From an uncultured Chitinophagaceae bacterium (GTDB lineage: Bacteria > Bacteroidota > Bacteroidia > Chitinophagales > Chitinophagaceae), in contig CALCII010000014.1 in NCBI GenBank assembly GCA_937907395.1, forward strand, positions 248,001-312,000: a stretch of DNA of 64,000 nt, given 5' to 3'. The notes below the pieces were generated by a model. That model had not been told where the DNA came from and did no database searches. It worked only from the letters and a program-made list of their open reading frames with translations. Both the position numbers and the translations under genes were made by a program. Within the stretch, counting starts at the first letter, position 1; every line of letters starts with the position of its first letter. Positions 43,685 through 53,079 of this stretch are shown here, piece after piece.

Positions 43685-44278
43685 ATGGAATTTCAACACG
43701 ACAAATCGTGGGAGACATTTACAAAAATTCTTTATTCAAAAGTGCCTGTAAGACACGCTTGGACAAACTTTATAGAATATCACGAAGAAAACTTTCCCAA
43801 ACCCTACTGGACATCACTTAAAGATATTGACATTGAAGAAGAACAAACAAATATTATTAATTGGCTGACAAGTGTGCTGACAAAGACCCCTATTCCTGAA
43901 AAGGTTATTGCAATTTGGATTGGACTACTAAAACTTGCAGGTGACAATGAAAGTGAAATTCCTACAATATATTTTGGTGGTGCTGACAGTTACGACAAGG
44001 ATGATAGCGATTGGGCTTGCGACTTAGCATACTTACCTGACAACAGATATGCACAACCTGGTTTACTGCAGGACATAGACGCAATTGCAAGGACAGACGA
44101 AGATGACTATGAGTTCTTAGACTGGATATTGCCTCTTGCTTATTGTGCATTTACTTTTGACGAAATTGTAAGAGCAAAACTAGATAAAAGTTTATTTCTT
44201 AAACATAAAGACAAAATATTCATAGCCGTTGGACATGACAGTGGTGATTATATTGACTTGACAACAATTGCAAACTAA
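43685..44278 (+). CDS. Cassette b6: acidic protein of unknown function
   Basis: The long frame starts at 43496 in the previous cassette, but the ATG at 43685 lies 34 bases after the core GTTACATGC and gives 197 residues. The protein is acidic, Trp-rich and soluble (ESEIPTIYFGGADSYDKDDSDWACDLAYLPDNRY). This style is typical of immunity-like or SUKH-like proteins, though no family is recognised. It is the only gene of the cassette. Confidence 0.65.
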   Translation: MEFQHDKSWETFTKILYSKVPVRHAWTNFIEYHEENFPKPYWTSLKDIDIEEEQTNIINWLTSVLTKTPIPEKVIAIWIGLLKLAGDNESEIPTIYFGGADSYDKDDSDWACDLAYLPDNRYAQPGLLQDIDAIARTDEDDYEFLDWILPLAYCAFTFDEIVRAKLDKSLFLKHKDKIFIAVGHDSGDYIDLTTIAN

Positions 44279-44287
44279 AATAACACT

Positions 44288-44489
44288 GCATGTAACAGTG
44301 CATTTGTGTTATGTCGGCGGACAGATTACGCCACATCAACTTTGTACTACTATGAGCTGCAGTTCGGGCTGACGGATTTCTAACCGGCTTCTGGTTTTCA
44401 CCTTCAGGTTTCGTAATTTTAATCAGCAACAGTGCCGGGCTGGTGGGTTTCAAAGTCCGCCACAAACACAAATGCCGAACGTTGTACGT
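44288..44489 (+). repeat. attC-like element b6 (GCATTTGTGTT type)
   Basis: 202 bases. GCATGTAAC is the exact mate of GTTACATGC. The left arm is GCATTTGTGTTATGTCGGCG, with its complement near 44456-44476. It ends in GTTGTACGT. Confidence 0.85.
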
Positions 44490-44729
44490 CACCCTAACCA
44501 GCTCTTGTTCTTCTATCAACAAAAAAAGCACATCCGCTTTTCTTCCTGATTCAGCTGATTTAGCCTAATACCTAATTTCTTCATTAAAACTAAAAGCCTA
44601 TTAAGCTACTGATTTGCAAATACTTAATAATTTGCCAAAATAAATCTTTACAAAACCTATCCTTTTGTTATCCCCTCGTAGTTTATCTATTAAACAAACA
44701 GGATTATTAACTTAATAAACAATTACAAA

Positions 44730-45461
44730 ATGAAAAGAGCAAAGATCTTAACCCTTGGGTTACTGTTAGCAATTGTCTTTATGGCCTGTAACAAAAATGA
44801 TACCCCAGACAATGTAAGCTTAGATGCAACCAAAACCTCTTTAATTAAAAAAGGTGAACCGGTGGTATTTACGTTATCCCAATCTGCCGGGAATACAGTA
44901 AACTGGAGTGTAAACCCATCTGCCAATACACAAATTAATACAAATGGAAACCAGGCATCGATAATGTTCGGGGCAAAAGGCAATTACGTTGTTTCTGCGG
45001 TTGCAGGAAATATTTCTGCTTCTAGGCCTGTTTCCGTTTCAGATTCCACCTACACCGGCGGCGGTGGAACACCTCCAACTACATTGGTATTTTCTGCAGG
45101 TGAATCAATCAAAATTACAGCATCAAGAATTGATTCTGGTTCTACTTCAGGGTTGATATTATCTGCTTTAACCACAAATAGCTACACATGCCTAAGTAAT
45201 TCCTTATTAACAAGCTTTACATCAGGAACAAACAGCTACGGAGTTAACTTCACAGGCGTATCTGTACCCGGCAGTTGTACAACCGGAACAGCAAAGGCAG
45301 GCGGGTTTAGTTATTTATATCCTGTAGCAAGTGGCACAAATACGCTTACCATTAATTTTAATGGCATGACTTATTCAGGAACAATTGTTAAAACTGGCAA
45401 TAGCTACACAATAAATTGGGCCTACACAACAGGAGTTACCATTTCTCCAACCAGTTTATAA
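44730..45461 (+). CDS. Cassette b7, gene 1: lipoprotein with Ig/PKD-like domain
   Basis: A 243-residue lipoprotein (IVFMAC, Cys about residue 20). Residues 30-105 look like a PKD/Ig-like module (GEPVVFTLSQSAGNTVNWSV...KGNYVVSAVAG). After a GGGG linker (about 110) a second beta domain rich in Ser, Thr and Gly follows. It is probably on the cell surface. It is the first gene of a four-gene cassette with a 240-base AT-rich upstream region that could hold its own promoter. It may be the structural output of the sigma/FecR system behind it. Confidence 0.65.
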   Translation: MKRAKILTLGLLLAIVFMACNKNDTPDNVSLDATKTSLIKKGEPVVFTLSQSAGNTVNWSVNPSANTQINTNGNQASIMFGAKGNYVVSAVAGNISASRPVSVSDSTYTGGGGTPPTTLVFSAGESIKITASRIDSGSTSGLILSALTTNSYTCLSNSLLTSFTSGTNSYGVNFTGVSVPGSCTTGTAKAGGFSYLYPVASGTNTLTINFNGMTYSGTIVKTGNSYTINWAYTTGVTISPTSL

Positions 45462-45493
45462 TAATTAAATAAAATTATGTTTACAGAGCCGCT

Positions 45494-46072
45494 TTGAATG
45501 CAAATAGCAAACCGGCTCTTTTCAATACTTTGGAAAACATTTCACATATCATTGAAGGCTGTAAAAAACAGGATCAGTTGAGCCAGGAAAAACTGTACCG
45601 GCAGTTTTACCCTGCCTTATTTGCTTTATGCAAAACTTTTTTTGAAGATAAACAGGACATACTTACTGCATTAAACAATGGTATGCTTAGGGTTTTTAAA
45701 AATATTGAACAATATGATGAAAGTAAGGGGGCCTTTTTTAATTGGGTTTATACAATAGTTAGAAATGCAGCACTTACTTTAATCAGGGATAAGAAAACAA
45801 ACCTCACATTTGAACTAACTGAAAATGTAAAAGAACAAATTGACAACAACCCCTTTAAGCAACTTGAGTGGAAAGACATTTACTATTATTTGGATAAATT
45901 ACCGGCAAAAACAAGATGTGTTTGTAGCCTATATTACCTGGAAGGGTTCTCTATGAAAGAAATATCAGGTTCCATTGATATGAAAGAAGGTGCCGTAAAA
46001 TGGCACCTGAGTGAATGCCGAAGCAGACTTAAAATAATTTTTGAACAACATAATATTAAAAAAAGTGGATGA
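45494..46072 (+). CDS. Cassette b7, gene 2: ECF-type RNA polymerase sigma factor
   Basis: A 192-residue sigma-70 family protein starting at TTG 45494 (no ATG fits). Region 2 covers about residues 25-95 (LYRQFYPALFALCKTFF; FFNWVYTIVRNAALTLIRD). Region 4 covers about 125-185 with the helix-turn-helix YYLEGFSMKEISGSIDMKEGAVKWHL. It should direct RNA polymerase to its own set of promoters. The next gene is a FecR-type anti-sigma factor, the usual partner. Its TTG start is uncertain. Confidence 0.85.
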   Translation: MNANSKPALFNTLENISHIIEGCKKQDQLSQEKLYRQFYPALFALCKTFFEDKQDILTALNNGMLRVFKNIEQYDESKGAFFNWVYTIVRNAALTLIRDKKTNLTFELTENVKEQIDNNPFKQLEWKDIYYYLDKLPAKTRCVCSLYYLEGFSMKEISGSIDMKEGAVKWHLSECRSRLKIIFEQHNIKKSG

Positions 46073-46094
46073 CAAAAATTTACATAGCAATCAA

Positions 46095-46958
46095 ATGAAT
46101 CATAAGAATTACCCTGAACCTGATATTCCTGCAGATGAAGCATGGGCAAGTATGAAAACTCTGCTCACTACTGCCCCCGGAAAAGTACACCCCGCTAAAT
46201 CAGGCAAACCTTTTTCTGTAAAATATTTCGCTTATGCAGGGCTGGGATTAATAATTATGGCAGTAACCGCATACTACTTTTGGAAAGACACACCCCAAAA
46301 ACAACCTTCAGCTATAACATATTATAGCACTGACAAACCACAGAAAGTTACTTTATCAGATGGCACGTTAGCATTTTTAAATAAAAATAGCAGCATAAGT
46401 GAACTTAATAATACGGCTAAAGAGAGACAAACCGCTGTTAGGGGCGCAGCTTATTTCAGAGAAAGGCAATTCAGTAATCAACCGGCTCATCATTTAAAAC
46501 TTGGTACTCTAGATGTGGTACCCGTTCAGGCAAATATTTATGTATCTTTTGATACAGTATTTGCCATTTCAGCTGTGTATATACAATCAGGAAGCGCTGT
46601 AATTGAAACAGGCGGGCAAAAACTTACACTCAATGCAGGAGAATCCGTAAAGTATGATGAAAAAACCGGGCACATCAGTGATAAGCAAGCAGTTGATGTT
46701 AATTTATTCAGTTATGCCACAAGAATCTTTGAGTTTATGGATACCTCACTTAAAGAAGCTGCCGAATCCATTGAAAATGCTTATGGGGTTGCCATAGTAT
46801 TTAAAAATAAGAACCTGTACAACTGCAGAATAACAACAAGATTCGATAATAAAAGCCTGAAAGAAATATTTGATCTAATGGCCTATACGCTCAATTTTAC
46901 TTATCAAATAGATGAAAAGAATAACCAGGTTGTATTAACCGGAGAAGGATGTGAATAA
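46095..46958 (+). CDS. Cassette b7, gene 3: FecR-type anti-sigma factor
   Basis: The ATG at 46095 (frame open from 46041, overlapping the sigma gene) gives 287 residues. A cytoplasmic N-terminus (EAWASMKTLL), one transmembrane helix (YFAYAGLGLIIMAVTAYYF, about 46-64), and a periplasmic FecR domain (KVTLSDGTLAFLNKNSSI; GSAVIETGGQKLTLNAGESVKY) are present. A C-terminal DUF4974-like region follows (FDNKSLKEIFDLMAYTLNF). It should hold the sigma factor at the membrane and release it on a signal from the outside. Confidence 0.85.
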   Translation: MNHKNYPEPDIPADEAWASMKTLLTTAPGKVHPAKSGKPFSVKYFAYAGLGLIIMAVTAYYFWKDTPQKQPSAITYYSTDKPQKVTLSDGTLAFLNKNSSISELNNTAKERQTAVRGAAYFRERQFSNQPAHHLKLGTLDVVPVQANIYVSFDTVFAISAVYIQSGSAVIETGGQKLTLNAGESVKYDEKTGHISDKQAVDVNLFSYATRIFEFMDTSLKEAAESIENAYGVAIVFKNKNLYNCRITTRFDNKSLKEIFDLMAYTLNFTYQIDEKNNQVVLTGEGCE

Positions 46959-48375
46959 GAAATATTTTATTTGCCTGATATTGTTTCTCGTTTTTTCAGC
47001 GGGTAAATACACTATTGCCCAAGGGCAACTGAAGCAGCAAAAAATTTCTGAAGGTAGTTTTTTGCTTGATGGAAACATTTCATTGGACTCACTCACAAAA
47101 TACATTCATAAAAACAGCAGAATAAGGTTTTCTTTTAACTCAGTAAAGGTTAAAGGTTCAAGAGAAATTAATTTTCCAAAGGCCCGGTATTCTATTAAGG
47201 AAATTCTTCAGCTGATAAAAAGGACTACTTCTTTATATTATTCCTTTTATTCCGGCTTTGTAATTTTTCAGGATAATCCCCCAACACAGAAACAAAAAAC
47301 AGGTTTCCTAAAAACAAACCCGACTAACCCCAAAAACACTTTGGCAAAATCCAATACAAAATCGCAAAGAAAAAAACTTCAAACTAAAAGTCAATCTGTA
47401 AAGGGGAAGCAAATAATTATACAAAAAAAATTACTGAAAGATACTGTAGAACAAAAGTCAGCAGATGTATTAGTTACGGCTGGCAATATCCGTCAGCAGG
47501 AAATCGAAGCTGTTGAAACTAAGGCAAACCCGAAACAAGCAGCAAACGATAGAAGTTTGAATGATTCAGCAACAGCAATTGCTGTTGAGAAAGATTCAAT
47601 ACCTATTCATATAAGCAAAAATATAAGCCTGGGGGATACTGCTAAATTTGTTTCTTCCGCTATAAAAGGGGACAGTAGTATTATCAATATGACTTCCCCT
47701 GACAGCCCCATTAACCGTAGAGTAAGAATTAAAAACAGAAAAGGGCTTCAACTCCATTATGGTGTGCAATGGAATATTAATATCCCTGTATACGGATTTA
47801 AAGAATATTTTACCCGTACCAATGGCAATAGCCAACCTTATAATTTTTTAATCCCCGGTTTATGGATAAGTAAAACAATCGGTAAGAAGGAAAATGAATT
47901 ATTGTTTTTGGCGAAACCGGAGCAGCAATATTTTACTGGAAATAAAGTTGTTGCAACCTCTACTGGTCCTGTTTCTGTTCAGGATTCAACAACGATCAGG
48001 AGAAATACAATTGCAATAAAAACAAATGGCATATCTGTGGGGCTGCAATACAATTACCATTTAAATGATAAATGGAATATTGGTGGCAGCCTTAATTTTA
48101 ATTGGCAGAATGCTGCATTGATAAATCAGGAAATAACCCGTTTATCAAATGGCGTATTACTTACTGATTCGGTATATGGGATCAAGAAATCATCACAAGA
48201 CTGGATATACCTTAAATCCACGTTTGTTACAGCAAGGCTTGAGGCATCCTACAATTTAAAGAAGTTTGCTATTGGTTGTGCTGCATATATGCCAATCACC
48301 CGCATATTTGCTCCATCTGTAAATAACTCCCTTACTGTAAATGGCCATATTTTCATTCGGTGGAGAATAAATTAA
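46951..48375 (+). CDS. Cassette b7, gene 4: STN-like plus outer-membrane barrel-like protein
   Basis: GTG at 46951 overlaps the fecR stop by 8 bases, implying coupling; 474 residues. A signal peptide (ending TIAQ) is followed by an STN-like domain (ISLDSLTKYIHKNSRIRFSF; ARYSIKEILQLIKRTT). Next is a ~120-residue Lys/Thr-rich linker, and finally a beta-rich part (from about residue 265) ending in HIFIRWRIN, as in outer-membrane proteins. No TonB-dependent plug was seen. It is the likely outer partner of the FecR/sigma pair. Confidence 0.65.
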   Translation: MNKKYFICLILFLVFSAGKYTIAQGQLKQQKISEGSFLLDGNISLDSLTKYIHKNSRIRFSFNSVKVKGSREINFPKARYSIKEILQLIKRTTSLYYSFYSGFVIFQDNPPTQKQKTGFLKTNPTNPKNTLAKSNTKSQRKKLQTKSQSVKGKQIIIQKKLLKDTVEQKSADVLVTAGNIRQQEIEAVETKANPKQAANDRSLNDSATAIAVEKDSIPIHISKNISLGDTAKFVSSAIKGDSSIINMTSPDSPINRRVRIKNRKGLQLHYGVQWNINIPVYGFKEYFTRTNGNSQPYNFLIPGLWISKTIGKKENELLFLAKPEQQYFTGNKVVATSTGPVSVQDSTTIRRNTIAIKTNGISVGLQYNYHLNDKWNIGGSLNFNWQNAALINQEITRLSNGVLLTDSVYGIKKSSQDWIYLKSTFVTARLEASYNLKKFAIGCAAYMPITRIFAPSVNNSLTVNGHIFIRWRIN

Positions 48376-48412
48376 ACTAAATGTTGTTTAATAAGCCAGA
48401 CAAGAAGGGCGA

Positions 48413-48613
48413 ACGTACAACAAAAGGTTTGCCGCAAGGCTGGCGAACGGAATAACAATCGGCTGTTGTACTGCTATCAACTAATATCTGGCTTGACCGA
48501 ATTCTATTTGGCTTTTAGTTGTTAATTTCATCATCAGTTTTCAATCGGCTTCAGTTGCCGGGCAGATAGTTATAAAATACCAGCCCTGCGGCAAGCCTAG
48601 AACGTTATATGGC
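48413..48613 (+). repeat. attC-like element b7
   Basis: 201 bases. ACGTACAAC is the exact mate of the cassette start GTTGTACGT, 3.9 kb away. Arms GGTTTGCCGCAAGGCTGG and CCAGCCCTGCGGCAAGCC pair. It ends in GTTATATGGC. Confidence 0.85.
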
Positions 48614-49031
48614 ACCTGATTCGCAGCTTTCTTAGTGCTGGTTAATCATTGAACTTATCGGTTCGTTTTTCGTGGCGCTGGCTGACTTTGGTTGCGGTTG
48701 ATCGGTTTGTACTTTCTGTGGCTGACAGGTTGGTTCCCGGTTTCATTGTCCGACACCTGTTCCGGGTTTCGTTACTCCCGGCCTGACTTTAACGGATCTA
48801 CCGACAGGTTTTTTTCATTTGTTTCTTACATCTTGTACTTCGGCTTATGGCTGTGATGTAGCCTGGCTTCCTTTCTGTTGGTGAGTTGTTGCAGTGCAGG
48901 TGCTAATGGTGTGACCATCTTCACAGTTTGGTTGCCGACAGACAGCCTTCGGCTGGGATCAGTAATTTTTCATTTAGCTCCGGTTATGGTTGTTTGCGTT
49001 TTTTTTTTAATAATTTCTGGCGCCATATAAC
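48604..49031 (+). mobile_element. Cassette b8: ORF-less cassette, copy 2 of 4
   Basis: Same sequence family as 41085-41508, beginning GTTATATGGCACC and ending GCGCCATATAAC. It carries the CAGCCTTCGGCTG hairpin near 48945. Open frames here run into the following palindrome and are not believed. Confidence 0.75.
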
Positions 49032-49225
49032 AGTGCATTTGTGTTATGTCGGCGGACAGATAACGCCGCATCAGCTTTGTAATACTATCGGCTACAGTTC
49101 GGGCCGACGGATTTCTAACCGGCAACGGGTTTTCACCTTCAGGTTTTGTAACTTTAATGAACTTCGGTACCAGGCTGACAGTTTTTCAAAGTCCGCCACA
49201 AACACAAATGCCGCACGTTGTGCGT
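49022..49225 (+). repeat. attC-like element b8 (GCATTTGTGTT type)
   Basis: 204 bases, closely matching the b3, b6, b11, b13 and b17 bodies. GCCATATAAC mates with the cassette start. It ends in GTTGTGCGT. Confidence 0.85.
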
Positions 49226-49260
49226 CACCTTTACAACTCACTCATTGAAGAATCTCCTAT

Positions 49261-50286
49261 ATGTCAGAAACTAATTTGCCTAAAATTTCATATCTGTTTG
49301 GAGCTGGTGCCAGTGCACAAGCATTACCTACAATAAAAAAATTACCTGAAAGGATAAAGTCTATAAGAGATTATATTGACAAACAATGTATTTATGAACC
49401 TGATGAGACATTTTCACCGACGAAAGATTATACATTTAAAAAAGCTGAAGCAAAACAATATGTGCTTGACCTGTTAGACAAACTTTTCTTACAATCTAGC
49501 AATCATTCAACAGTCGACACTTATGCAAAAAAGCTTAACATTAGCGGACAATCTCAGGAAATTAACGAACTGATATTTTCACTAGCACTCTACTTTAACA
49601 TTGAACAAAAAATATCTGGACTTGACCCACGATACGACACATTTTTAGTTTCGATATTAAATTCCCACTCCTATAGCTTCCCAGACAATTTAAAATTTCT
49701 TTCATGGAACTATGACTTACAGATGGAAGCAGCCCATGAAAAGATAATAAATAGAGGAAATTTAGATTTAAGTTTTTACTTATTTAATTCAGACCGAAAC
49801 GACTTTAAGAAAGATAAATTTACTTCTGTTAAGTTGAACGGTTCAAGTAATATCCTAGGACAGTTTAGAGATTCCTTTCCACTTGTGAAAAATATCTTAA
49901 GTGACAAGTTTGTTAAAGAAGATTTGGATTTCCCTTTGCAATATGCTTTCCTTCATATAAAACAAAGATTACGAGTTTATCAGGGTCGTGTAAGCCTTAA
50001 TTTTGCATGGTACCATGATTGGGAAAATGTAAACAAAGTCATAGAAAATTATAACGAGACAGAAATTTTAGTTGTTGTTGGATACTCATTTCCGTTCTTT
50101 AATAGAGAAGTTGACAGAAAAATTATTAGAGCAATGACTAATCTAAAAAAGATATATATTCAGGACTGCGTACCAGAAAATATTAAGTCTAGATTTTTAT
50201 CAATTCTTCCAGACTGGCGTGAAAAGAAAATTGAAATCATTTCTGTAGACGATGTTTCTGAGTTCTTTCTTCCGCCTGAATTGTAA
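49261..50286 (+). CDS. Cassette b9: SIR2-like domain protein
   Basis: A 341-residue protein with the NAD-binding pattern of SIR2-like defence proteins: ISYLFGAGASAQALPTI (residues 9-25), FLSWNYDLQMEAAH (about 148), and LVVVGYSFPFFNREVDRKII near residue 270. The motif that usually reads KLHGS is here VKLNGSSN (about 197), so the usual catalytic His is Asn. There is no other effector domain and no partner gene. It may be an altered NADase or a non-enzymatic sensor. The start is 36 bases after the core. Confidence 0.75.
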   Translation: MSETNLPKISYLFGAGASAQALPTIKKLPERIKSIRDYIDKQCIYEPDETFSPTKDYTFKKAEAKQYVLDLLDKLFLQSSNHSTVDTYAKKLNISGQSQEINELIFSLALYFNIEQKISGLDPRYDTFLVSILNSHSYSFPDNLKFLSWNYDLQMEAAHEKIINRGNLDLSFYLFNSDRNDFKKDKFTSVKLNGSSNILGQFRDSFPLVKNILSDKFVKEDLDFPLQYAFLHIKQRLRVYQGRVSLNFAWYHDWENVNKVIENYNETEILVVVGYSFPFFNREVDRKIIRAMTNLKKIYIQDCVPENIKSRFLSILPDWREKKIEIISVDDVSEFFLPPEL

Positions 50287-50312
50287 CTATCGAGTAAACT
50301 TAACCAAGGCGA

Positions 50313-50515
50313 ACGCACAACATTGGTATTGCCAATAGTGGGGCTGGACATTGGAACAATCAGCATTGGTAATTCTGTTGTACCGTGGTTCGGGGCTCGA
50401 CGAATAAAGCCCAGCTTTAGTTCTTAATATTTAACTTTATCAAAAAGCCAGGCAGTAGTTCCGGGCAGACGAATATAAAATTCCCCACCATCGGCAATAG
50501 CTGGACGTTATCGGT
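50313..50515 (+). repeat. attC-like element b9 (ATTGCCAATAGTGGGG type)
   Basis: 203 bases. ACGCACAAC is the exact mate of GTTGTGCGT. The body is virtually identical by eye to that of b20 (60628-60830), although the cores differ. It ends in GTTATCGGT. Confidence 0.85.
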
Positions 50516-50603
50516 AACTCTATGACGACCTAAAATGATAAATGAATAACAAAAAAATAATACAAGTTGTAATAATCAATAAATTTAACCGAACTCATAA
50601 AAA

Positions 50604-51566
50604 ATGAAAAATACAATTCACTTAATAATCGCAACTGTGTTTCTAAGCTCTTGTGCAAACTCACAAAACAAAAAGAGCATAGCAGAAAAGGAATATTCTA
50701 TTGCGTATAATATTCATGAAAATGACACAATTCATAAAAATAATTATGAAGTTATGACAATGAATATGGACGGTTCAAACAAAAAAAATATTACCAATAA
50801 TCCTGATGTTGCGTGGACATACTATGCTTACAAAAACCGACTGTTTTTTATCAGCGACAGAGACACTTGTAGCCGTTGCTTTTTTCTATACGAAACGGAT
50901 GTAAACGGGACTAACATAAAAAAAGTAAGCGACTTAATGTTGGAAGACAGTTGGATGAGTGGTAGAAAAAATGGTGAGGAACTTGTAGTTGCTGGAAGAA
51001 TTGGAAAAGAATTACGATACCAACTTTTTATCGTTAACACCAAGACAGGAGCATATAAGCAATTGACAAATGAACCTAATGCAAAATACGGAGACCCTTG
51101 CTTTTCGCCTGACGGTAAAAAAATTGCCTTCTATTATCAAAAAGATAAAACCGACAAAACAAGTCATGAAGAACTGTTTGTAATGAATGATGATGGAACT
51201 GGAATGACACAATTAACGCATTATCCTGAAAACAACATATCAGCAAAAGACTATGGTTACAGAGCTGGTGCAACGAAATGGCATCCAACCGAAAACTTTA
51301 TCAGTTATGTATCCTTACAAGATGGACGACATAGCATTTTTGCAGTAACTCCTGACGGAAAGAAACAATGGAAACTTATCGAAAATGAACTTTCAGAAGG
51401 TTATCATGACTGGAGTTCGGACGGGAAATGGTTAACTTTTAACAAATCAGACATTAAAGAAACACAATACCATATTATACTTATGAATTGGAAAACTAAA
51501 GAACAAAAGCAGTTGACAGATACAACTTACAAATCTCAACTTTCACCAGTGTTTATTGAAAAGTAA
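50604..51566 (+). CDS. Cassette b10: TolB-like beta-propeller lipoprotein
   Basis: A 320-residue lipoprotein (FLSSC, Cys about residue 17). Repeated PD40/TolB-like blades include NYEVMTMNMDGSNKKNIT, GDPCFSPDGKKIAFYYQK, ELFVMNDDGTGMTQLTHYP and DWSSDGKWLTFNKSD. This makes a five- or six-bladed propeller in the periplasm or on the surface. Such proteins bind peptides or sugars, and the ligand is not predictable. Its 89-base upstream region within the cassette could hold a promoter. Confidence 0.82.
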   Translation: MKNTIHLIIATVFLSSCANSQNKKSIAEKEYSIAYNIHENDTIHKNNYEVMTMNMDGSNKKNITNNPDVAWTYYAYKNRLFFISDRDTCSRCFFLYETDVNGTNIKKVSDLMLEDSWMSGRKNGEELVVAGRIGKELRYQLFIVNTKTGAYKQLTNEPNAKYGDPCFSPDGKKIAFYYQKDKTDKTSHEELFVMNDDGTGMTQLTHYPENNISAKDYGYRAGATKWHPTENFISYVSLQDGRHSIFAVTPDGKKQWKLIENELSEGYHDWSSDGKWLTFNKSDIKETQYHIILMNWKTKEQKQLTDTTYKSQLSPVFIEK

Positions 51567-51596
51567 AAAGAAAATAATGAAGACCAAAGAAGAGCT

Positions 51597-51714
51597 ACCG
51601 ATAACAGCAGTTTGGCAAAATGGCGGGTTCAGTACTAAATTCAACGGCAGTTCTTCGATTGGACTTTAGTGCTAAAATTCCCGCCCATCGCCAATACGTA
51701 AACCGTTATATGGC
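51597..51714 (+). repeat. attC-like element b10 (shortest, 118 bases)
   Basis: ACCGATAAC is the exact mate of GTTATCGGT. Arms TTTGGCAAAATGGCGGG and CCCGCCCATCGCCAATA pair. It ends in GTTATATGGC. Confidence 0.85.
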
Positions 51715-52142
51715 ACCTGATTCGCAGCTTTGTATTGCTGGTTCTTAATTAAACTTATTGGTTCGTTTTTCGTGGTGCTGGCTGACCTTGGGTTGCGGTT
51801 GTTTGGCTTATACTTTCTGTGGCTGACAGGTGGTTCCCGGGTTCATTATCCGACACCTGTTCCGGGTTTCATTACTCCCGGCCCGACTTTAACGGATCTG
51901 CCGACAGGTTTTGTTTCATTTGTTTCTTACATCTTGTACTTCGGCTTATGGCTGTGATGTAGCCTGGCTTCCTTTCTGTTGGTGAGTTGTTGCAGTGCAG
52001 GTGCTAATGGTGTGACCATCTTCACAGTTTGGTTGCCGACAGACAGCCTTCGGCTGGGATCAGTAATTTTTCATTTAGCTCCGGTTATGGTTGTTTGCGT
52101 TTTTTTTTTAATAATTTCTGGCGCCATATAACAGTGCATTTG
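51705..52142 (+). mobile_element. Cassette b11: ORF-less cassette, copy 3 of 4
   Basis: Third copy of the ORF-less cassette. It differs from the others by small insertions and deletions (for example GGTGGTTCCC in place of GGTTGGTTCCC), which would shift any frame. The hairpin CAGCCTTCGGCTG is kept. No gene is supported between 51567 and 53724. Confidence 0.75.
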
Positions 52143-52325
52143 TGTTATGTCGGCGGACAGATTACGCCGCATCAGCTTTGTAATACTATCGGCTACAGTT
52201 CGGGCCGACGGATTTCTGACCGGCAACTGGTTTTCAACTTCAGGTTTTGTAACTTTAATCAGCAACAGTGCCGGGCTGGTGGGTTTCAAATTCCACCACA
52301 AACACAAATGCTGCACGTTACAAGC
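52133..52325 (+). repeat. attC-like element b11 (GCATTTGTGTT type)
   Basis: 193 bases. GCCATATAAC mates with the cassette start. The body matches b3/b8/b13. It ends in GTTACAAGC. Confidence 0.85.
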
Positions 52326-52885
52326 TATGCTGAGACAGTTTACGGATTGTTACAGTTTGAAGATTTTTCAGGCAGTATTAGTTTGGAAGAATTATTAGAC
52401 ATCAACTGGTTGAAACCATATGACAAACAACTGCAGTTTGTTTTTTTTGACACAGTTTTATTTTTCAAAAGAGATCTTTGCAAGCACCATTCATGAAGCA
52501 ATCAGTTTTTGTAAGACGCCATAACAACAAAAATTGACAGGTAATTTTTCATATCACAATCTTTGGCTGTAGACCTCGGTAGACACGGTTTTCTGTTGTC
52601 AGCAGTAAAGTTGAGACTGTTTTCTTTTAATCTGCAGTTTGGGTTAGACATAGTTCTGACTTTTTTATCTTCAGCCTGGAAACAGTTTGTTAATCAAAAA
52701 CAGCATAAAAAATCAGTTTTTGTTATGGCTCGCAGACTTGGAAGACAGAATATTTTCATTTTTTCGACCCAGAATCTTTGGAAAAAGTCCACTGACAAAA
52801 ACACTGAACTCCTACCCTTTTGGTCTAGAAAATCGTTAGACAATGACTTTTTTGACTCTGAAAGAAAAGACGCACAGCTTGTAAC
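52317..52885 (+). other. Cassette b12: no convincing gene, many CAGTTT repeats
   Basis: The cassette is bounded by GTTACAAGC and its exact mate GCTTGTAAC. The longest frame (52563-52967) begins at TTG and runs into the palindrome. Part of the left half (52325-52496) reads like protein (LLQFEDFSGSISLEELLDIN) but has no start. CAGTTT occurs eight times on the plus strand between 52336 and 52719. It may be a decayed gene or a noncoding cassette. Confidence 0.55.
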
Positions 52886-53079
52886 AGGGGGTTTGCTGCT
52901 ATGCTGGCTGACGGATAAATCATCAGCAGTAAATCGCTATTCAGCAGCAGCTACGGCGAGACCGTAACCTTTCAAAATTTCATTTACATTTATAATTATA
53001 AATACTAATCGGGGTTTCGTTAGCGGGCTGGACGTTCAACAAATCCCAGCACAGCAGCAAGCCCCGAACGTTATATGGC
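52877..53079 (+). repeat. attC-like element b12
   Basis: 203 bases. GCTTGTAAC is the exact mate of GTTACAAGC. Arms GGGGTTTGCTGCTATGCTGG and CCAGCACAGCAGCAAGCCCC pair. It ends in GTTATATGGC. Confidence 0.85.

Noticed and set aside
48928..49248. Plus-strand frames across the ORF-less cassette and its palindrome (48928-49248, 51730-51957, 52029-52496, 53339-53584)
   Set aside because: The frames are not kept between the four copies because of small insertions and deletions, and none stays within one cassette.
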